From contig CAYJER010000031.1 of assembly GCA_964369225.1 (NCBI GenBank), forward strand, positions 1-23,744: a stretch of 23,744 nucleotides of DNA, written 5' to 3'. Positions 1 to 7,906 of the stretch are shown here, in pieces. The notes under the pieces are model-generated. The model was given only the letters and a program-made list of their open reading frames with translations, was not told the DNA's origin and made no database searches. Numbering within the stretch: the stretch's first letter is position 1; each line of letters begins with the position of its first letter. The position numbers and the translations under genes were made by a program. Origin of the DNA: SIG603 sp964369225. Its GTDB lineage: Bacteria > Bacillota > Clostridia > Oscillospirales > Acutalibacteraceae.

Positions 1-189
1 AATTAATTTGTTAAAACGCACAAACTGAAGTAGGGGACGGGTTTTCCGTCCCGTGGAAATTTAGCTAAAACCTCTAGTTTTTCGGGACGGAAAACCCGTC
101 CCCTACATGGCTAAATTTGCTAATCAACACGTCTGGTCTGTGTGCCCTCCCCTACAATGTTTTATCAAATTCGGTCGCAGGCAATGAAA
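1..189. repeat. Nested palindromic GTAGGGG repeat, right part
   Basis: This stretch has no gene. Positions 30-106 hold a 77-bp palindromic core that begins GTAGGGGACGGG and ends with the inverted form CCCGTCCCCTAC. It is base-for-base identical to 17635-17711. The flank at 11-26 (TTAAAACGCACAAA) and the outer arm at about 121-156 (TAATCAACACGTCTGG ... CCCCTAC) match the same parts of the other copies, so this is the right two-thirds of a nested element whose left arm lies outside the window. It is non-coding. Its position downstream of murF means its hairpins could also act as the 3' end of that transcript, but I see no T-tract typical of an intrinsic terminator. Confidence 0.85.
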
Positions 190-230
190 CTATAATCTAG
201 CCTTATTTAGGTGTGCGACTTGCCCGTCGA
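177..230. repeat. Single copy of the 93-bp hairpin repeat family, overlapping the murF 3' end
   Basis: On the plus strand these 54 bases match the reverse complement of the tandem repeat at 7692-7906 with 8 mismatches by hand alignment (about 85% identity). Shared landmarks are GCAGGCAAT, the AT-rich middle and GTGTGCGA. The element carries an inverted pair (CGGGCAA against TTGCCTG), and an additional outer pair TCGGTCG/CGACCGA is present here. The murF reading frame enters the repeat and stops inside it. Confidence 0.75.
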
Positions 231-1554
231 GGCACTCGACCGACTTAACAAATCTATCTGTTTTCATTCCTCTTGAGCCTTTTACTAGTATTAAATCTTC
301 CTCTTTTATTAAAGATAGAAAAAACTTTTCAGCCTGTTCATAATCTGTGAAATGTGAAGATTTTTCTTTGTCATTAAAAGCTTTGTAGGTTTCGATGCTC
401 TCATTGCCAAAACAAATTAGAAAATCAATTCCTTTTGCATATTCACCAATTTCTCTGTGTGCTTTTTGTGAGTAATCACCTAATTCTAGCATGTCGCCCA
501 AAACTGCAATCTTTCTTTTAGATTTAAGTGATTTAAGTACATTTAGTGAGGCTATCACACTGTCGGGACTAGAATTATAGCTGTCATCGATAACGGTAAT
601 TCCATTAAAATGCTTAATCTCCTGACGCATATTTGCACTCTTATATTCTTTAACTTCATTCACAGCGTTTAGAGTGCTTACTCCTAGGCTTTCTGCAACC
701 GCTAAGGCAGCTAAGGCATTTCTTACGTTGTGAACTCCTACTGCTGGAACAAACATTTTGATTTTTTCGTTATTTCTAATACAAAAAAATTCACAGCCAT
801 TTTCATTCTGCATAATTTCAACAGCCTTATAATCACAATTTTTTGAAAGACCAAAACTAATTATTTTATAATCTGCCTTTATGTTTTTTAATAAATCGTC
901 ATCACCGTTAATAAATAAAATGCTGTCTTTATCAAAATGATCTGTAATATGCAGTTTTTCTTCCATTATTTTTTCACGAGAACCTAGGTTTTCAATATGA
1001 GATATTCCAATATTGCTGATAACTGCCATATTTGGCATTGCGGTGTAAGCTATTTTAGCCATTTCATCTGGCATACTCATTCCAAGCTCTACAACTGCAA
1101 TTTCGTCACTTTCTTCAAGCCTTAGCAATGTCAAAGGTACACCTACTTGACTGTTGGCATTACCTAAGGTTTTCATAGTCTTTTTTTCGCTTTCGATAGC
1201 TAGAGATATAATTTCTTTGCTAGTTGTTTTTCCAACACTGCCAGTTATGCCAACTATTGGAATATTAAATTTTAATCTATAGTTTCTGCCAATGTCTTGC
1301 AATGCCTTTAAAGTGTCTTTCACTAGAATATAATTACCTTTATCTAGTTTATTTTGACTTAAAGTCGCACTGCCAGCCCAAAAAACTTGATCAATAAATT
1401 TATGTGCATCTACCTTTTCACCTATTATCGGAACAAACAGACTTTCAGTTTCTGCCTGTCTGCTATCTGTGAAAAGTTTTGTAATTTGCATATGTTCGTC
1501 TCCATAAACTGTGCCACCGCACATTAAAGAGAGTTCCTTAAGACTTATTCTCAC
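190..1554 (-). CDS. murF: UDP-N-acetylmuramoyl-tripeptide--D-alanyl-D-alanine ligase (MurF)
   Basis: MurF is the cytoplasmic ATP-dependent ligase that adds the D-Ala-D-Ala dipeptide to UDP-MurNAc-tripeptide, the last soluble step of peptidoglycan precursor synthesis. The 454-residue protein has a small N-terminal Mur domain with a TDSR motif near residue 29, the ATP-binding P-loop GITGSVGKTT at residues 102-111, and a C-terminal ligase domain with VIDDSYNSSPDS, a MurF hallmark. The start is GTG, with AGGA about 10 nt upstream. It is the last gene of the minus-strand run begun by glyA and follows murE after a repeat-filled gap of about 225 bp. The family normally ends soon after the GSRGMK motif. 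Here the tail continues into a dispersed hairpin repeat, which encodes the last 12 residues and the stop codon. Function is secure; the tail is probably passive. Confidence 0.95.
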   Translation of the reverse strand: MRISLKELSLMCGGTVYGDEHMQITKLFTDSRQAETESLFVPIIGEKVDAHKFIDQVFWAGSATLSQNKLDKGNYILVKDTLKALQDIGRNYRLKFNIPIVGITGSVGKTTSKEIISLAIESEKKTMKTLGNANSQVGVPLTLLRLEESDEIAVVELGMSMPDEMAKIAYTAMPNMAVISNIGISHIENLGSREKIMEEKLHITDHFDKDSILFINGDDDLLKNIKADYKIISFGLSKNCDYKAVEIMQNENGCEFFCIRNNEKIKMFVPAVGVHNVRNALAALAVAESLGVSTLNAVNEVKEYKSANMRQEIKHFNGITVIDDSYNSSPDSVIASLNVLKSLKSKRKIAVLGDMLELGDYSQKAHREIGEYAKGIDFLICFGNESIETYKAFNDKEKSSHFTDYEQAEKFFLSLIKEEDLILVKGSRGMKTDRFVKSVECLDGQVAHLNKARL

Positions 1555-1779
1555 TTAGTGATTATCCTTTCTTATTCATTGTAGGGGAGGGTCTCTGTGC
1601 AGATGTGCCTCTTATGCAGTACCAATGTAGGGGCGACCCTGTATGGTAGCCCGAAAACTATTAGTTATTACTAAACCCACGGGCGACCACATAGGGTCTC
1701 CCCTACATTAGTTTGTGCGTTTAAGCGAATTAATTTTAAATCCAACATCCTAATCAATACGGACGACCACAGGTCGCCC
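1555..1779. repeat. Nested palindromic repeat between murE and murF
   Basis: This gap has no gene and is almost wholly a nested repeat running from GTAGGGG at 1581 to CCCCTAC at 1777-1783. An inner palindromic core spans about 1627-1706 (GTAGGGGCGACC ... CCCCTAC), with a different inner cassette from the copies at 30 and 17635. The right flank TTTGTGCGTTTAAGCGAATTAA and the outer-arm trace TAATCAATACGG match other copies. The left outer arm (1581-1626) is degraded. The element ends inside the murE coding sequence: its terminal GTAGGGG provides the murE stop codon. A murF ribosome binding site (AAAGGA, about 1564-1569) lies outside it. Confidence 0.8.
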
Positions 1780-3231
1780 CTACAGCTTGTGAGTCATTAT
1801 ATCAGCAATAACCACACGTTCATCAAACGGAGATTTTTTACCCATTACATCTTGATAATCTTCATGACCTTTTCCTGCAAGCACAATAATGTCACCCTTT
1901 TGGGCATTCTCTATTACATACTTAATCGCTTCTTTTCTGTCTGGTATAACAATATACTCACCCTTAGTTTTGTGCATGCCTATTTTTATGTCTTCAATAA
2001 TGTCAAGCACATTTTCAAACCTAGAGTTATCCGCTGTAATTACAGATAAATCAGCTAAATTTCCGCTAGTCTCACCCATCTCGTAACGTCTAACCTTTGG
2101 TCTGTTTCCACCAGCGCCAAAAAGACAAACAAGCCTATTAGGGTTATACTCTCGCAATGTGTTAAGTATATTCTGCATGCTTATAGCATTGTGGGCATAG
2201 TCAAGCAAAAGTGTAAAGTCGTCACTTATTTTAACAGGCTCTACCCTACCCTTTACCTTTACTGTTGCTAAACCTTGCTTTATGTTTTCTAAAGAAATTC
2301 CAAAATGATTTGCCACAGCTATTGCAGAGAGTGCATTGTAGGCATTAAATTTACCTGGAATTGCAATATCAAAACTTTCTTCTACTTTTCCTGTGGTTTT
2401 AAGGAATGAACCTATTTTACCTTGCCCGTTTTGCAGATGATTTTCTGTAGCTATAATATCGGCTTTATTAAAACCAAAGCTTGTATAACTTGATTTAGTA
2501 GCGCCTATTATCTCTTGTGCCTTTGCATCGTCTGTGTTAATAACCGCATGTTTGCACATGGAAAAAAGCATCGCCTTACAATTAAAGTATTCCTCCATGC
2601 TCTCATGCTCTACACCACCTATATGGTCTTGAGAAAAATTAGTAAACACTGCACAGTCAAAATCAAAGCCATGTACTCTATAATCTCTAAGACCTATGGA
2701 GCTTACTTCCATTACTAAGTACTGGCAATTTTTTTCAAGCATTTCTGCCATATATTTTTGAACTAAATAACTTTCGGGAGTTGTGTTGGCAATTTGTGTA
2801 AGCTCATCGCCAATAAGCACTCCAATTGTGCCTATAACTCCTACCTTTTGCCCAGCACTCTCTAGTATAGACTTAATCATAAACGCTGTGGTAGTCTTAC
2901 CCTTTGTGCCAGTTATTCCAATAGTTTTTAGTTTGTTATATGGTCTGCCGAAAAATTCCGCTGACAATATTGCCAACGCTTTTTTTGTATCTTTCACCAC
3001 TGCTACAGGAACACTTAAATCTAAGTTTTCTTCTGCAATAACAAATTTAGCACCCTTTTCACAGGCTGATACTGCATAGTCGTGTCCGTCTACTCCTGAA
3101 CCTCTTAAGCAAACAAATATGTCGTTTTCTAAGACTTTCCTTGAATCATAGGCTATATCATTCACTTCAAAGTCAAGCTCTGTTTCTATATTAATGGAGT
3201 TTAATAAGCTTTTAATATTCAATATTATCAC
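1780..3231 (-). CDS. murE: UDP-N-acetylmuramoyl-tripeptide synthetase (MurE), probably meso-diaminopimelate-adding
   Basis: MurE ligates the third stem-peptide residue to UDP-MurNAc-L-Ala-D-Glu in the cytoplasm, using ATP. The 483-residue protein shows the Mur N-terminal domain (AYDSRKV near 28-34), P-loop GITGTKGKTT at 105-114, TTPES, and the C-terminal glutamate-ligase domain ending LAGKGHEDYQ. The amino-acid specificity motif at 401-404 reads DNSR. DNPR is the signature of meso-DAP enzymes, so the key arginine is kept but the proline is serine; DAP is the best prediction. The called start is GTG, overlapping the glycosyltransferase stop as GTGA (4 bp), which implies translational coupling. 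A TTG three codons later (3222) has better spacing to AAAGGG and is an alternative. The TAG stop lies inside the terminal GTAGGGG of the adjoining repeat. Confidence 0.93.
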   Translation of the reverse strand: MIILNIKSLLNSINIETELDFEVNDIAYDSRKVLENDIFVCLRGSGVDGHDYAVSACEKGAKFVIAEENLDLSVPVAVVKDTKKALAILSAEFFGRPYNKLKTIGITGTKGKTTTAFMIKSILESAGQKVGVIGTIGVLIGDELTQIANTTPESYLVQKYMAEMLEKNCQYLVMEVSSIGLRDYRVHGFDFDCAVFTNFSQDHIGGVEHESMEEYFNCKAMLFSMCKHAVINTDDAKAQEIIGATKSSYTSFGFNKADIIATENHLQNGQGKIGSFLKTTGKVEESFDIAIPGKFNAYNALSAIAVANHFGISLENIKQGLATVKVKGRVEPVKISDDFTLLLDYAHNAISMQNILNTLREYNPNRLVCLFGAGGNRPKVRRYEMGETSGNLADLSVITADNSRFENVLDIIEDIKIGMHKTKGEYIVIPDRKEAIKYVIENAQKGDIIVLAGKGHEDYQDVMGKKSPFDERVVIADIMTHKL

Positions 3232-4385
3232 CCTTTATCTTTAAGTATTTCCATATAATAATTATATGCCATGTCTGCAACTGTCTTTGCATCATAGCTT
3301 TTCGCAATTTCTTTAATTCTTTTTGAGTTAAATGTATCTAGGTTTTCATACATTTTCTTTATTGCTAATGCTAGGTCGTCTGAGTCGTTGACACTGCATA
3401 AATAGCCTGTTTCCTTTGTTAAATAAACTTCTGGACCTTGACACCTTGTTGAAACTACTGGAAGACCTGCCGACATAGCCTCAACCACTGGAATGGCAAA
3501 AAGCTCTATGTCAGAGGCAATTACAAAGGCATCTTGAGTTCTGAAAATTTCTGCAATTTCCTTGTGGGTTTTTCTTCCTACAAAGCTTACAAAGTCATTC
3601 ATGCCAGCCTTTTCACAGTGAGATTTATAAAACTGCTCTTCTTCACCGTCTCCAACTATTGTGAAATGTATAAACGGGATTTCATCTTTAAGCTTTTTAA
3701 TGGCATCAATTGTAAAGTGGAAGTTCTTGCCTTGTCTTAACGCCGCCACACTCACTAAATTAAACCTAGGCTTATCCGCTTTTATAGGTTCTAGCCCAAA
3801 ATCATTACATTTAATAGTGTTTGGCAATAGTTTTGCATTAATGTTTTGCTTTTGATAATCTTTTATCATGAATTCGCCTACACAAGTTATCATTGCCTGA
3901 TCCATGACTACTTGATTATATTTTGACTCCCAACCTGTGAAATATCTCATGAAATAAGAAGAATGTTCTGTGTTGATAACAGGGACATTTATCTTTTTAG
4001 CTAACACACAGGCGGCGTATCCGCCTGGAACGGCAACCTGTCCATGAATTACGTCTGGTTTGCCATGTTCTTTTTCGTATATCTTATATGCTTTTAAGAG
4101 AGCCTTAACATAGGCTCTCATCTGCAAGCTGTGTCCGAATTTAGAAAGGTCTAGCATTTTTCTTCCGTAAAGCTTGAAGTTTCCAAAATCATCGACGAAG
4201 TTTTTCTTCATTTTTACATACTTTTTTGCAAGAGACAAGCCTTGTCTGTCTACATAAATCAAATTCGCCTTCATACGTTTATCGTCACAAAGTGCCTCGC
4301 AAAAGTCTATATGGTATCTTCCAAGCAGTTTATCTCTGCCGTTTGGATACCATGTAGGAACTATCAATACATGTATCTTTTTCAT
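3228..4385 (-). CDS. GT4-family (group 1) glycosyltransferase
   Basis: This is a 385-residue retaining glycosyltransferase of the GT-B fold. The N-terminal domain begins HVLIVPTWYP and contains HGQVAVPGG, typical of acceptor domains. The C-terminal nucleotide-sugar domain has the EX7E motif at E294-E302 (ELFAIPVVE) followed by AMSAGLPVV. There is no signal peptide or membrane segment, so it should act on the cytoplasmic face of the membrane. The start ATG overlaps the preceding stop by one base (TAATG), with GAGGAAATTA upstream as ribosome binding site, and its own TGA overlaps murE. Tight coupling to murE suggests a cell-envelope role such as surface polysaccharide or glycolipid synthesis, but donor and acceptor cannot be read from the sequence. 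Confidence 0.88.
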   Translation of the reverse strand: MKKIHVLIVPTWYPNGRDKLLGRYHIDFCEALCDDKRMKANLIYVDRQGLSLAKKYVKMKKNFVDDFGNFKLYGRKMLDLSKFGHSLQMRAYVKALLKAYKIYEKEHGKPDVIHGQVAVPGGYAACVLAKKINVPVINTEHSSYFMRYFTGWESKYNQVVMDQAMITCVGEFMIKDYQKQNINAKLLPNTIKCNDFGLEPIKADKPRFNLVSVAALRQGKNFHFTIDAIKKLKDEIPFIHFTIVGDGEEEQFYKSHCEKAGMNDFVSFVGRKTHKEIAEIFRTQDAFVIASDIELFAIPVVEAMSAGLPVVSTRCQGPEVYLTKETGYLCSVNDSDDLALAIKKMYENLDTFNSKRIKEIAKSYDAKTVADMAYNYYMEILKDKG

Positions 4386-5053
4386 TAATTTCCTCTTTTT
4401 CTCACAAAAGCCGCCTTAGGCATTTTACACACAGGGCATTTCCATGCTTCTCCTAATTCTTCAAAGCTAAAGTCAGGATCATTGTAGGTATAACCACACA
4501 CTGAACACACAAAACTTTCACCGCTACTCTTATCAAAAGTGCTTAGCCTAGGAAAATAAATAGGTGCATCTTTAGGTGATGTGCCGTTAAGTTCGGTTTG
4601 ATAATATTCATATGTCATAGGAACACCAACCGATATATCGCTACCGGCTACTATTTCGCCTATAATTATGGCATGATTTTCAAAATGCACATACTTTTTA
4701 ACCTCGCACAAGAACCAACAACAGGTGTTTTCCTTAATTACAGGAACTCCCTCTACTAAAATCTTGTGGCGTACATTTTTAAGTTTATCAACATTTTTGC
4801 CACTTACAAGCCCCAATACACCTATAACAGATGCTGGAGTCTCTTGTGATAACACAGACACAGAAAAGCAATTGCTACTTTTTATACATTTTGCTGAATG
4901 TGTGTTATGCCCTATAGATATGGCAACATGAATTTTATCACCCATAGATATTTGTGTTACAGAGTTGATAATACAAGCAGAGGCTTTGTCGTTATCCTTT
5001 ACTCCAACCGCATACATTCCGTAACTTATGTTCTTTAGTATTTCTGCTTTCAT
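4385..5053 (-). CDS. hrb: High-molecular-weight rubredoxin: flavin reductase domain fused to a rubredoxin domain
   Basis: The 222-residue protein has two domains. Residues 1 to about 165 form a flavin-reductase-like (FMN-binding split-barrel) domain, with SVTQIS and FSVSVLSQ motifs. The C-terminal 40 residues are rubredoxin-like, with iron-ligating pairs C183-x2-C186 (CSVCGYTYND) and C206-x2-C209 (CPVC). In acetogens such proteins (Hrb) pass electrons from NAD(P)H to flavodiiron proteins that reduce O2 or NO, or to rubrerythrins. The rubredoxin loop is shorter than in free rubredoxins: there are 19 residues between the pairs and the usual PGT-containing loop is missing. AGGGG lies 8 nt before the ATG, and the gene follows rarA by 11 nt in the same run. 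No partner flavodiiron protein is in this window. The fusion is clear; the partner is inferred from the family. Confidence 0.9.
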   Translation of the reverse strand: MKAEILKNISYGMYAVGVKDNDKASACIINSVTQISMGDKIHVAISIGHNTHSAKCIKSSNCFSVSVLSQETPASVIGVLGLVSGKNVDKLKNVRHKILVEGVPVIKENTCCWFLCEVKKYVHFENHAIIIGEIVAGSDISVGVPMTYEYYQTELNGTSPKDAPIYFPRLSTFDKSSGESFVCSVCGYTYNDPDFSFEELGEAWKCPVCKMPKAAFVRKRGN

Positions 5054-5064
5054 TAGTTATACCC

Positions 5065-6327
5065 CTATTTTCTAATATTTTTCCAATACTCTTCAAAACT
5101 TTTTTCAGTTTTATTTTCTGCCGGAACATAATATTTTTTGCCTAATAATGTGTCTGGCATATATTGTTGTTCTACCCATCTATTTTTGTAGTCATGTGGA
5201 TATTTATAAAACTGTCCCTTTTGTTTAACTTCCTCACCGTCAAAATGTTTGTTCTGTAGGCTTCTAGGCACAGAACCCGATTTTCCTTTTTTTACGTCTT
5301 CAATAGCCTCTAAAATAGCATTATGTGCCGAGTTTGACTTAGGCGCCTGAGCTACCAACACTACAGCATCCGCTAAAGGAAGAGCAGCCTCTGGAAAGCC
5401 TACCATCACGGCGATATCTACACATGCCTTAACCGTTGGAATGATTTGAGGCCATGCTAGCCCCACATCCTCACAGGCACATATCATAAGTCTACGGCAA
5501 ATAATCGGTAAATCGCCCGCTACTATTAGCCTTGCTAAATAATGCAGTGCAGCGTCTACATCTGAACCTCTCATAGACTTTTGAAATGCAGATATAATAT
5601 CATAATGTTCATCGCCGTCTTTATCGTATCTCATAGCTGATTTTTGGCTGATCTCTTTTACAGTTTCAGCAGATATAATAACAGTGTCATTTTCAAAATC
5701 ACCTGCTATCACGCTAAGTTCTACAGCATTCATAGCCTTTCTAACGTCTCCGCCACAAGAATTAGCTATGTATTCTATAGTTTCATCGTCTACCTTTATA
5801 TGTATATGCTTATCGTCTGCCAAAATATTATATGCACGTCTTATAGATTTACTAATTTCTATATTGGATACAGGCTTAAACTCAAACACTGTTGAACGGC
5901 TAAGTATAGCATTATATACATAAAAATAAGGGTTTTCAGTAGTAGAGGCAATGAGCGTGACACTCCCGTTTTCTATAAACTCAAGGAGTGTCTGTTGCTG
6001 TTTCTTTGTGAAATATTGAATTTCGTCAAGATACAGCAACACTCCATTCATCCCCTCAAATGTTTTAGTGCTGTTTACTACATCACGAATATCAGCGGTA
6101 GAAGCATTTGTTCCATTTAGTTTAACAAGATGTTTTTTAGTGTTTTTAGCTATAATAGAGGCAACTGTTGTCTTGCCTACTCCTGATGGTCCGTAAAAAA
6201 TCAAGTTAGGAATTTCACCCGAATCTATTATTTTTCTAAGGGCTGAATTTTTTGATAATATATGCTCTTGCCCTACAACATCGTCTAATGAAATAGGCCT
6301 AATTCTATCCGCTAATGGTGATGACAT
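5065..6327 (-). CDS. rarA: Replication-associated recombination protein A (RarA/MgsA family AAA+ ATPase)
   Basis: RarA is a clamp-loader-like AAA+ ATPase that acts at stalled or gapped replication forks. The 420-residue protein has the RarA N-terminus (PLADRIRP, then DDVVGQEH), Walker A GPSGVGKTT at 46-54, Walker B LYLDEIQ near 97-103, sensor I TENPYF, and the family-specific C-terminal tetramerisation region (RGSDVDAALHYLARL, followed by SNSAHNAI and KGKSG). Full length is normal for the family, and every motif looks intact. The ribosome binding site GGAG lies 10 nt before the ATG, and the gene follows glyA after 16 nt. It is probably transcribed from the glyA promoter. Confidence 0.95.
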   Translation of the reverse strand: MSSPLADRIRPISLDDVVGQEHILSKNSALRKIIDSGEIPNLIFYGPSGVGKTTVASIIAKNTKKHLVKLNGTNASTADIRDVVNSTKTFEGMNGVLLYLDEIQYFTKKQQQTLLEFIENGSVTLIASTTENPYFYVYNAILSRSTVFEFKPVSNIEISKSIRRAYNILADDKHIHIKVDDETIEYIANSCGGDVRKAMNAVELSVIAGDFENDTVIISAETVKEISQKSAMRYDKDGDEHYDIISAFQKSMRGSDVDAALHYLARLIVAGDLPIICRRLMICACEDVGLAWPQIIPTVKACVDIAVMVGFPEAALPLADAVVLVAQAPKSNSAHNAILEAIEDVKKGKSGSVPRSLQNKHFDGEEVKQKGQFYKYPHDYKNRWVEQQYMPDTLLGKKYYVPAENKTEKSFEEYWKNIRK

Positions 6328-6343
6328 AAATTAATTACTCCAA

Positions 6344-7597
6344 TTATTCATATAGAGGATATTTAGCGCAAATTTCGGTTACCATTCCTCTAATTTTTTC
6401 AATATTATTCTCAAAGTCTGTTACTGCTAAGTAAATGCACTCTGCAATTACATCCATATCCTCTTCTTTTAGACCTCTTGTAGTTACAGCTGGAGTTCCT
6501 AGTCTAACACCGCTTGTAACAAATGGACTTCTTTGCTCGTTAGGGATAGTGTTTTTATTAGCTGTAATATAAACTTCATCTAGTCTATGCTCTAACTCTT
6601 TACCTGTAACCTCTGTGCCTGATAAGTCTAAAAGCATTAAGTGGTTGTCAGTTCCGCCAGAAACTAACTTTAATCCTCTTGAAGTTAAACCATTTGCAAG
6701 TGCTGCTGCGTTTGCCACAACTTGTTTGCCGTACTCTTTGAACTCGTCTTTTAATGCTTCTCCGAAACAAACTGCCTTAGATGCAATAGTGTGCATTAAA
6801 GGTCCGCCTTGTGTTCCTGGGAATATAGCCTTATCTACTGCCTTTGCATACTCTTCTTTGCAAAGAATAAGTCCACCTCTAGGTCCTCTTAATGTTTTAT
6901 GAGTTGTAGAAGTAACAATGTCTGCATATGGAACTGGGTTCATGTGAACTCCAGCTGCAACTAATCCAGCAATATGAGCCATGTCAACCATCATCATTGC
7001 ACCGCAAGCATCACATATCTCACGCATTTTAGCAAAATCAATCGCACGTGGATATGCACTAGCACCTATAACCATCATTTTAGGTTTTACTTCCATTGCT
7101 TGTGTCATTAGCTTGTCATAGTCAATTTTATGTGTAACAGAATCAACACCGTATGCCACAAAATTATAGTAAGTACCAGACATATTAACAGGTGAACCAT
7201 GTGTTAAGTGTCCGCCCTCGCTTAAGTTCATTCCAAGAACTGTATCGCCAGGCTGTAAAAACGCAAAGTATACAGCCAAGTTAGCTTGAGCGCCTGAGTG
7301 TGGTTGTACATTTGCATGGTCTGCACCAAAAAGCTCGCAGGCTCTTTTTCTTGCAATTTCTTCTGCAATGTCAACACATTCGCATCCACCATAATAACGC
7401 TTTGTTGGGTAACCTTCAGCATATTTATTAGTTAAAACTGAACCCATTGCAGCCATGACAGCCGGTGAAACTATGTTCTCAGAAGCAATAAGCTCTAGGT
7501 TTCTTTGTTGTCTTTTTAGCTCTTTTCCCATAGCTTGTGCTACTTCACTGTCGTATTGTGATACGAACTCGATACTGTTTTGTAAATCGTTATACAT
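6344..7597 (-). CDS. glyA: Serine hydroxymethyltransferase (GlyA)
   Basis: GlyA is a cytoplasmic PLP enzyme that converts serine and tetrahydrofolate to glycine and 5,10-methylene-tetrahydrofolate, the main source of one-carbon units. The 417-residue protein carries the SHMT N-terminal signature (ELIASENIVSP, residues 35-45), the YAEGYPTKRYYGG substrate/cofactor segment at about 59-71, HSGAQAN, VDMAHIAG, and the PLP lysine K234 in STTHKTLRGPRGG. Length is typical and no key residue is missing. It has a strong ribosome binding site (GGAGG about 8 nt before the ATG) and its own consensus promoter at 7643-7671. It is the first gene of a six-gene minus-strand run ending in murF. Confidence 0.97.
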   Translation of the reverse strand: MYNDLQNSIEFVSQYDSEVAQAMGKELKRQQRNLELIASENIVSPAVMAAMGSVLTNKYAEGYPTKRYYGGCECVDIAEEIARKRACELFGADHANVQPHSGAQANLAVYFAFLQPGDTVLGMNLSEGGHLTHGSPVNMSGTYYNFVAYGVDSVTHKIDYDKLMTQAMEVKPKMMVIGASAYPRAIDFAKMREICDACGAMMMVDMAHIAGLVAAGVHMNPVPYADIVTSTTHKTLRGPRGGLILCKEEYAKAVDKAIFPGTQGGPLMHTIASKAVCFGEALKDEFKEYGKQVVANAAALANGLTSRGLKLVSGGTDNHLMLLDLSGTEVTGKELEHRLDEVYITANKNTIPNEQRSPFVTSGVRLGTPAVTTRGLKEEDMDVIAECIYLAVTDFENNIEKIRGMVTEICAKYPLYE

Positions 7598-7642
7598 TAT
7601 TAGTCCTCCAAATTATTAAGTTAAATTTATTCCTATTTTATT

Positions 7643-7671
7643 ATTATACTATTTTTTTCTACATATATCAA
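7643..7671 (-). promoter_or_regulatory. Sigma-A promoter of the glyA-murF run
   Basis: On the minus strand, -35 TTGATA (7671-7666), a 17-nt spacer and -10 TATAAT (7648-7643) lie about 45 bp upstream of the glyA start. Six hexamer positions of each box are consensus except one in the -35. The 93-bp tandem repeats begin only about 20 bp upstream of the -35 box. Confidence 0.85.
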
Positions 7672-7691
7672 GAAATAAATTATAAAAATTC

Positions 7692-7906
7692 GTCGGTAGC
7701 CCGACAGGCAATTCGCACACTTAAATAAAGCTAATTTATAGTTTTATTGCCTGCATCCAACAAATAATTTACCGAAATTACTCAGTCGGTAGCCCGACAG
7801 GCAATTCGCACACTTAAATAAAGCTAATTTATAGTTTTATTGCCTGCATCCAACAAATAATTTACCGAAATTACTCAGTCGGTAGCCCGACAGGCAATTC
7901 GCACAC
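7692..7906. repeat. 93-bp tandem hairpin repeat, two full identical copies plus a partial third
   Basis: Copies begin at 7692, 7785 and 7878, each with GTCGGTAGCCCGACAGGCAA. The first two are identical over 93 bp; the third follows the unit for about 29 bp and then diverges. Each unit folds on itself: CAGGCAAT pairs with ATTGCCTG, an inner ATAAA/TTTAT pair lies between them, and an outer TCGGTA/TACCGA pair spans the unit. The same family occurs once in the murF 3' end (177-230). No gene lies inside. Perfect identity of adjacent units indicates recent tandem duplication. Confidence 0.9.

Noticed and set aside
6615..6902. Antisense and shadow frames inside glyA, murE, pstC, pstS, cysE and others
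   Set aside because: They lie opposite strongly conserved genes, lack ribosome binding sites and show low-complexity mirror composition.
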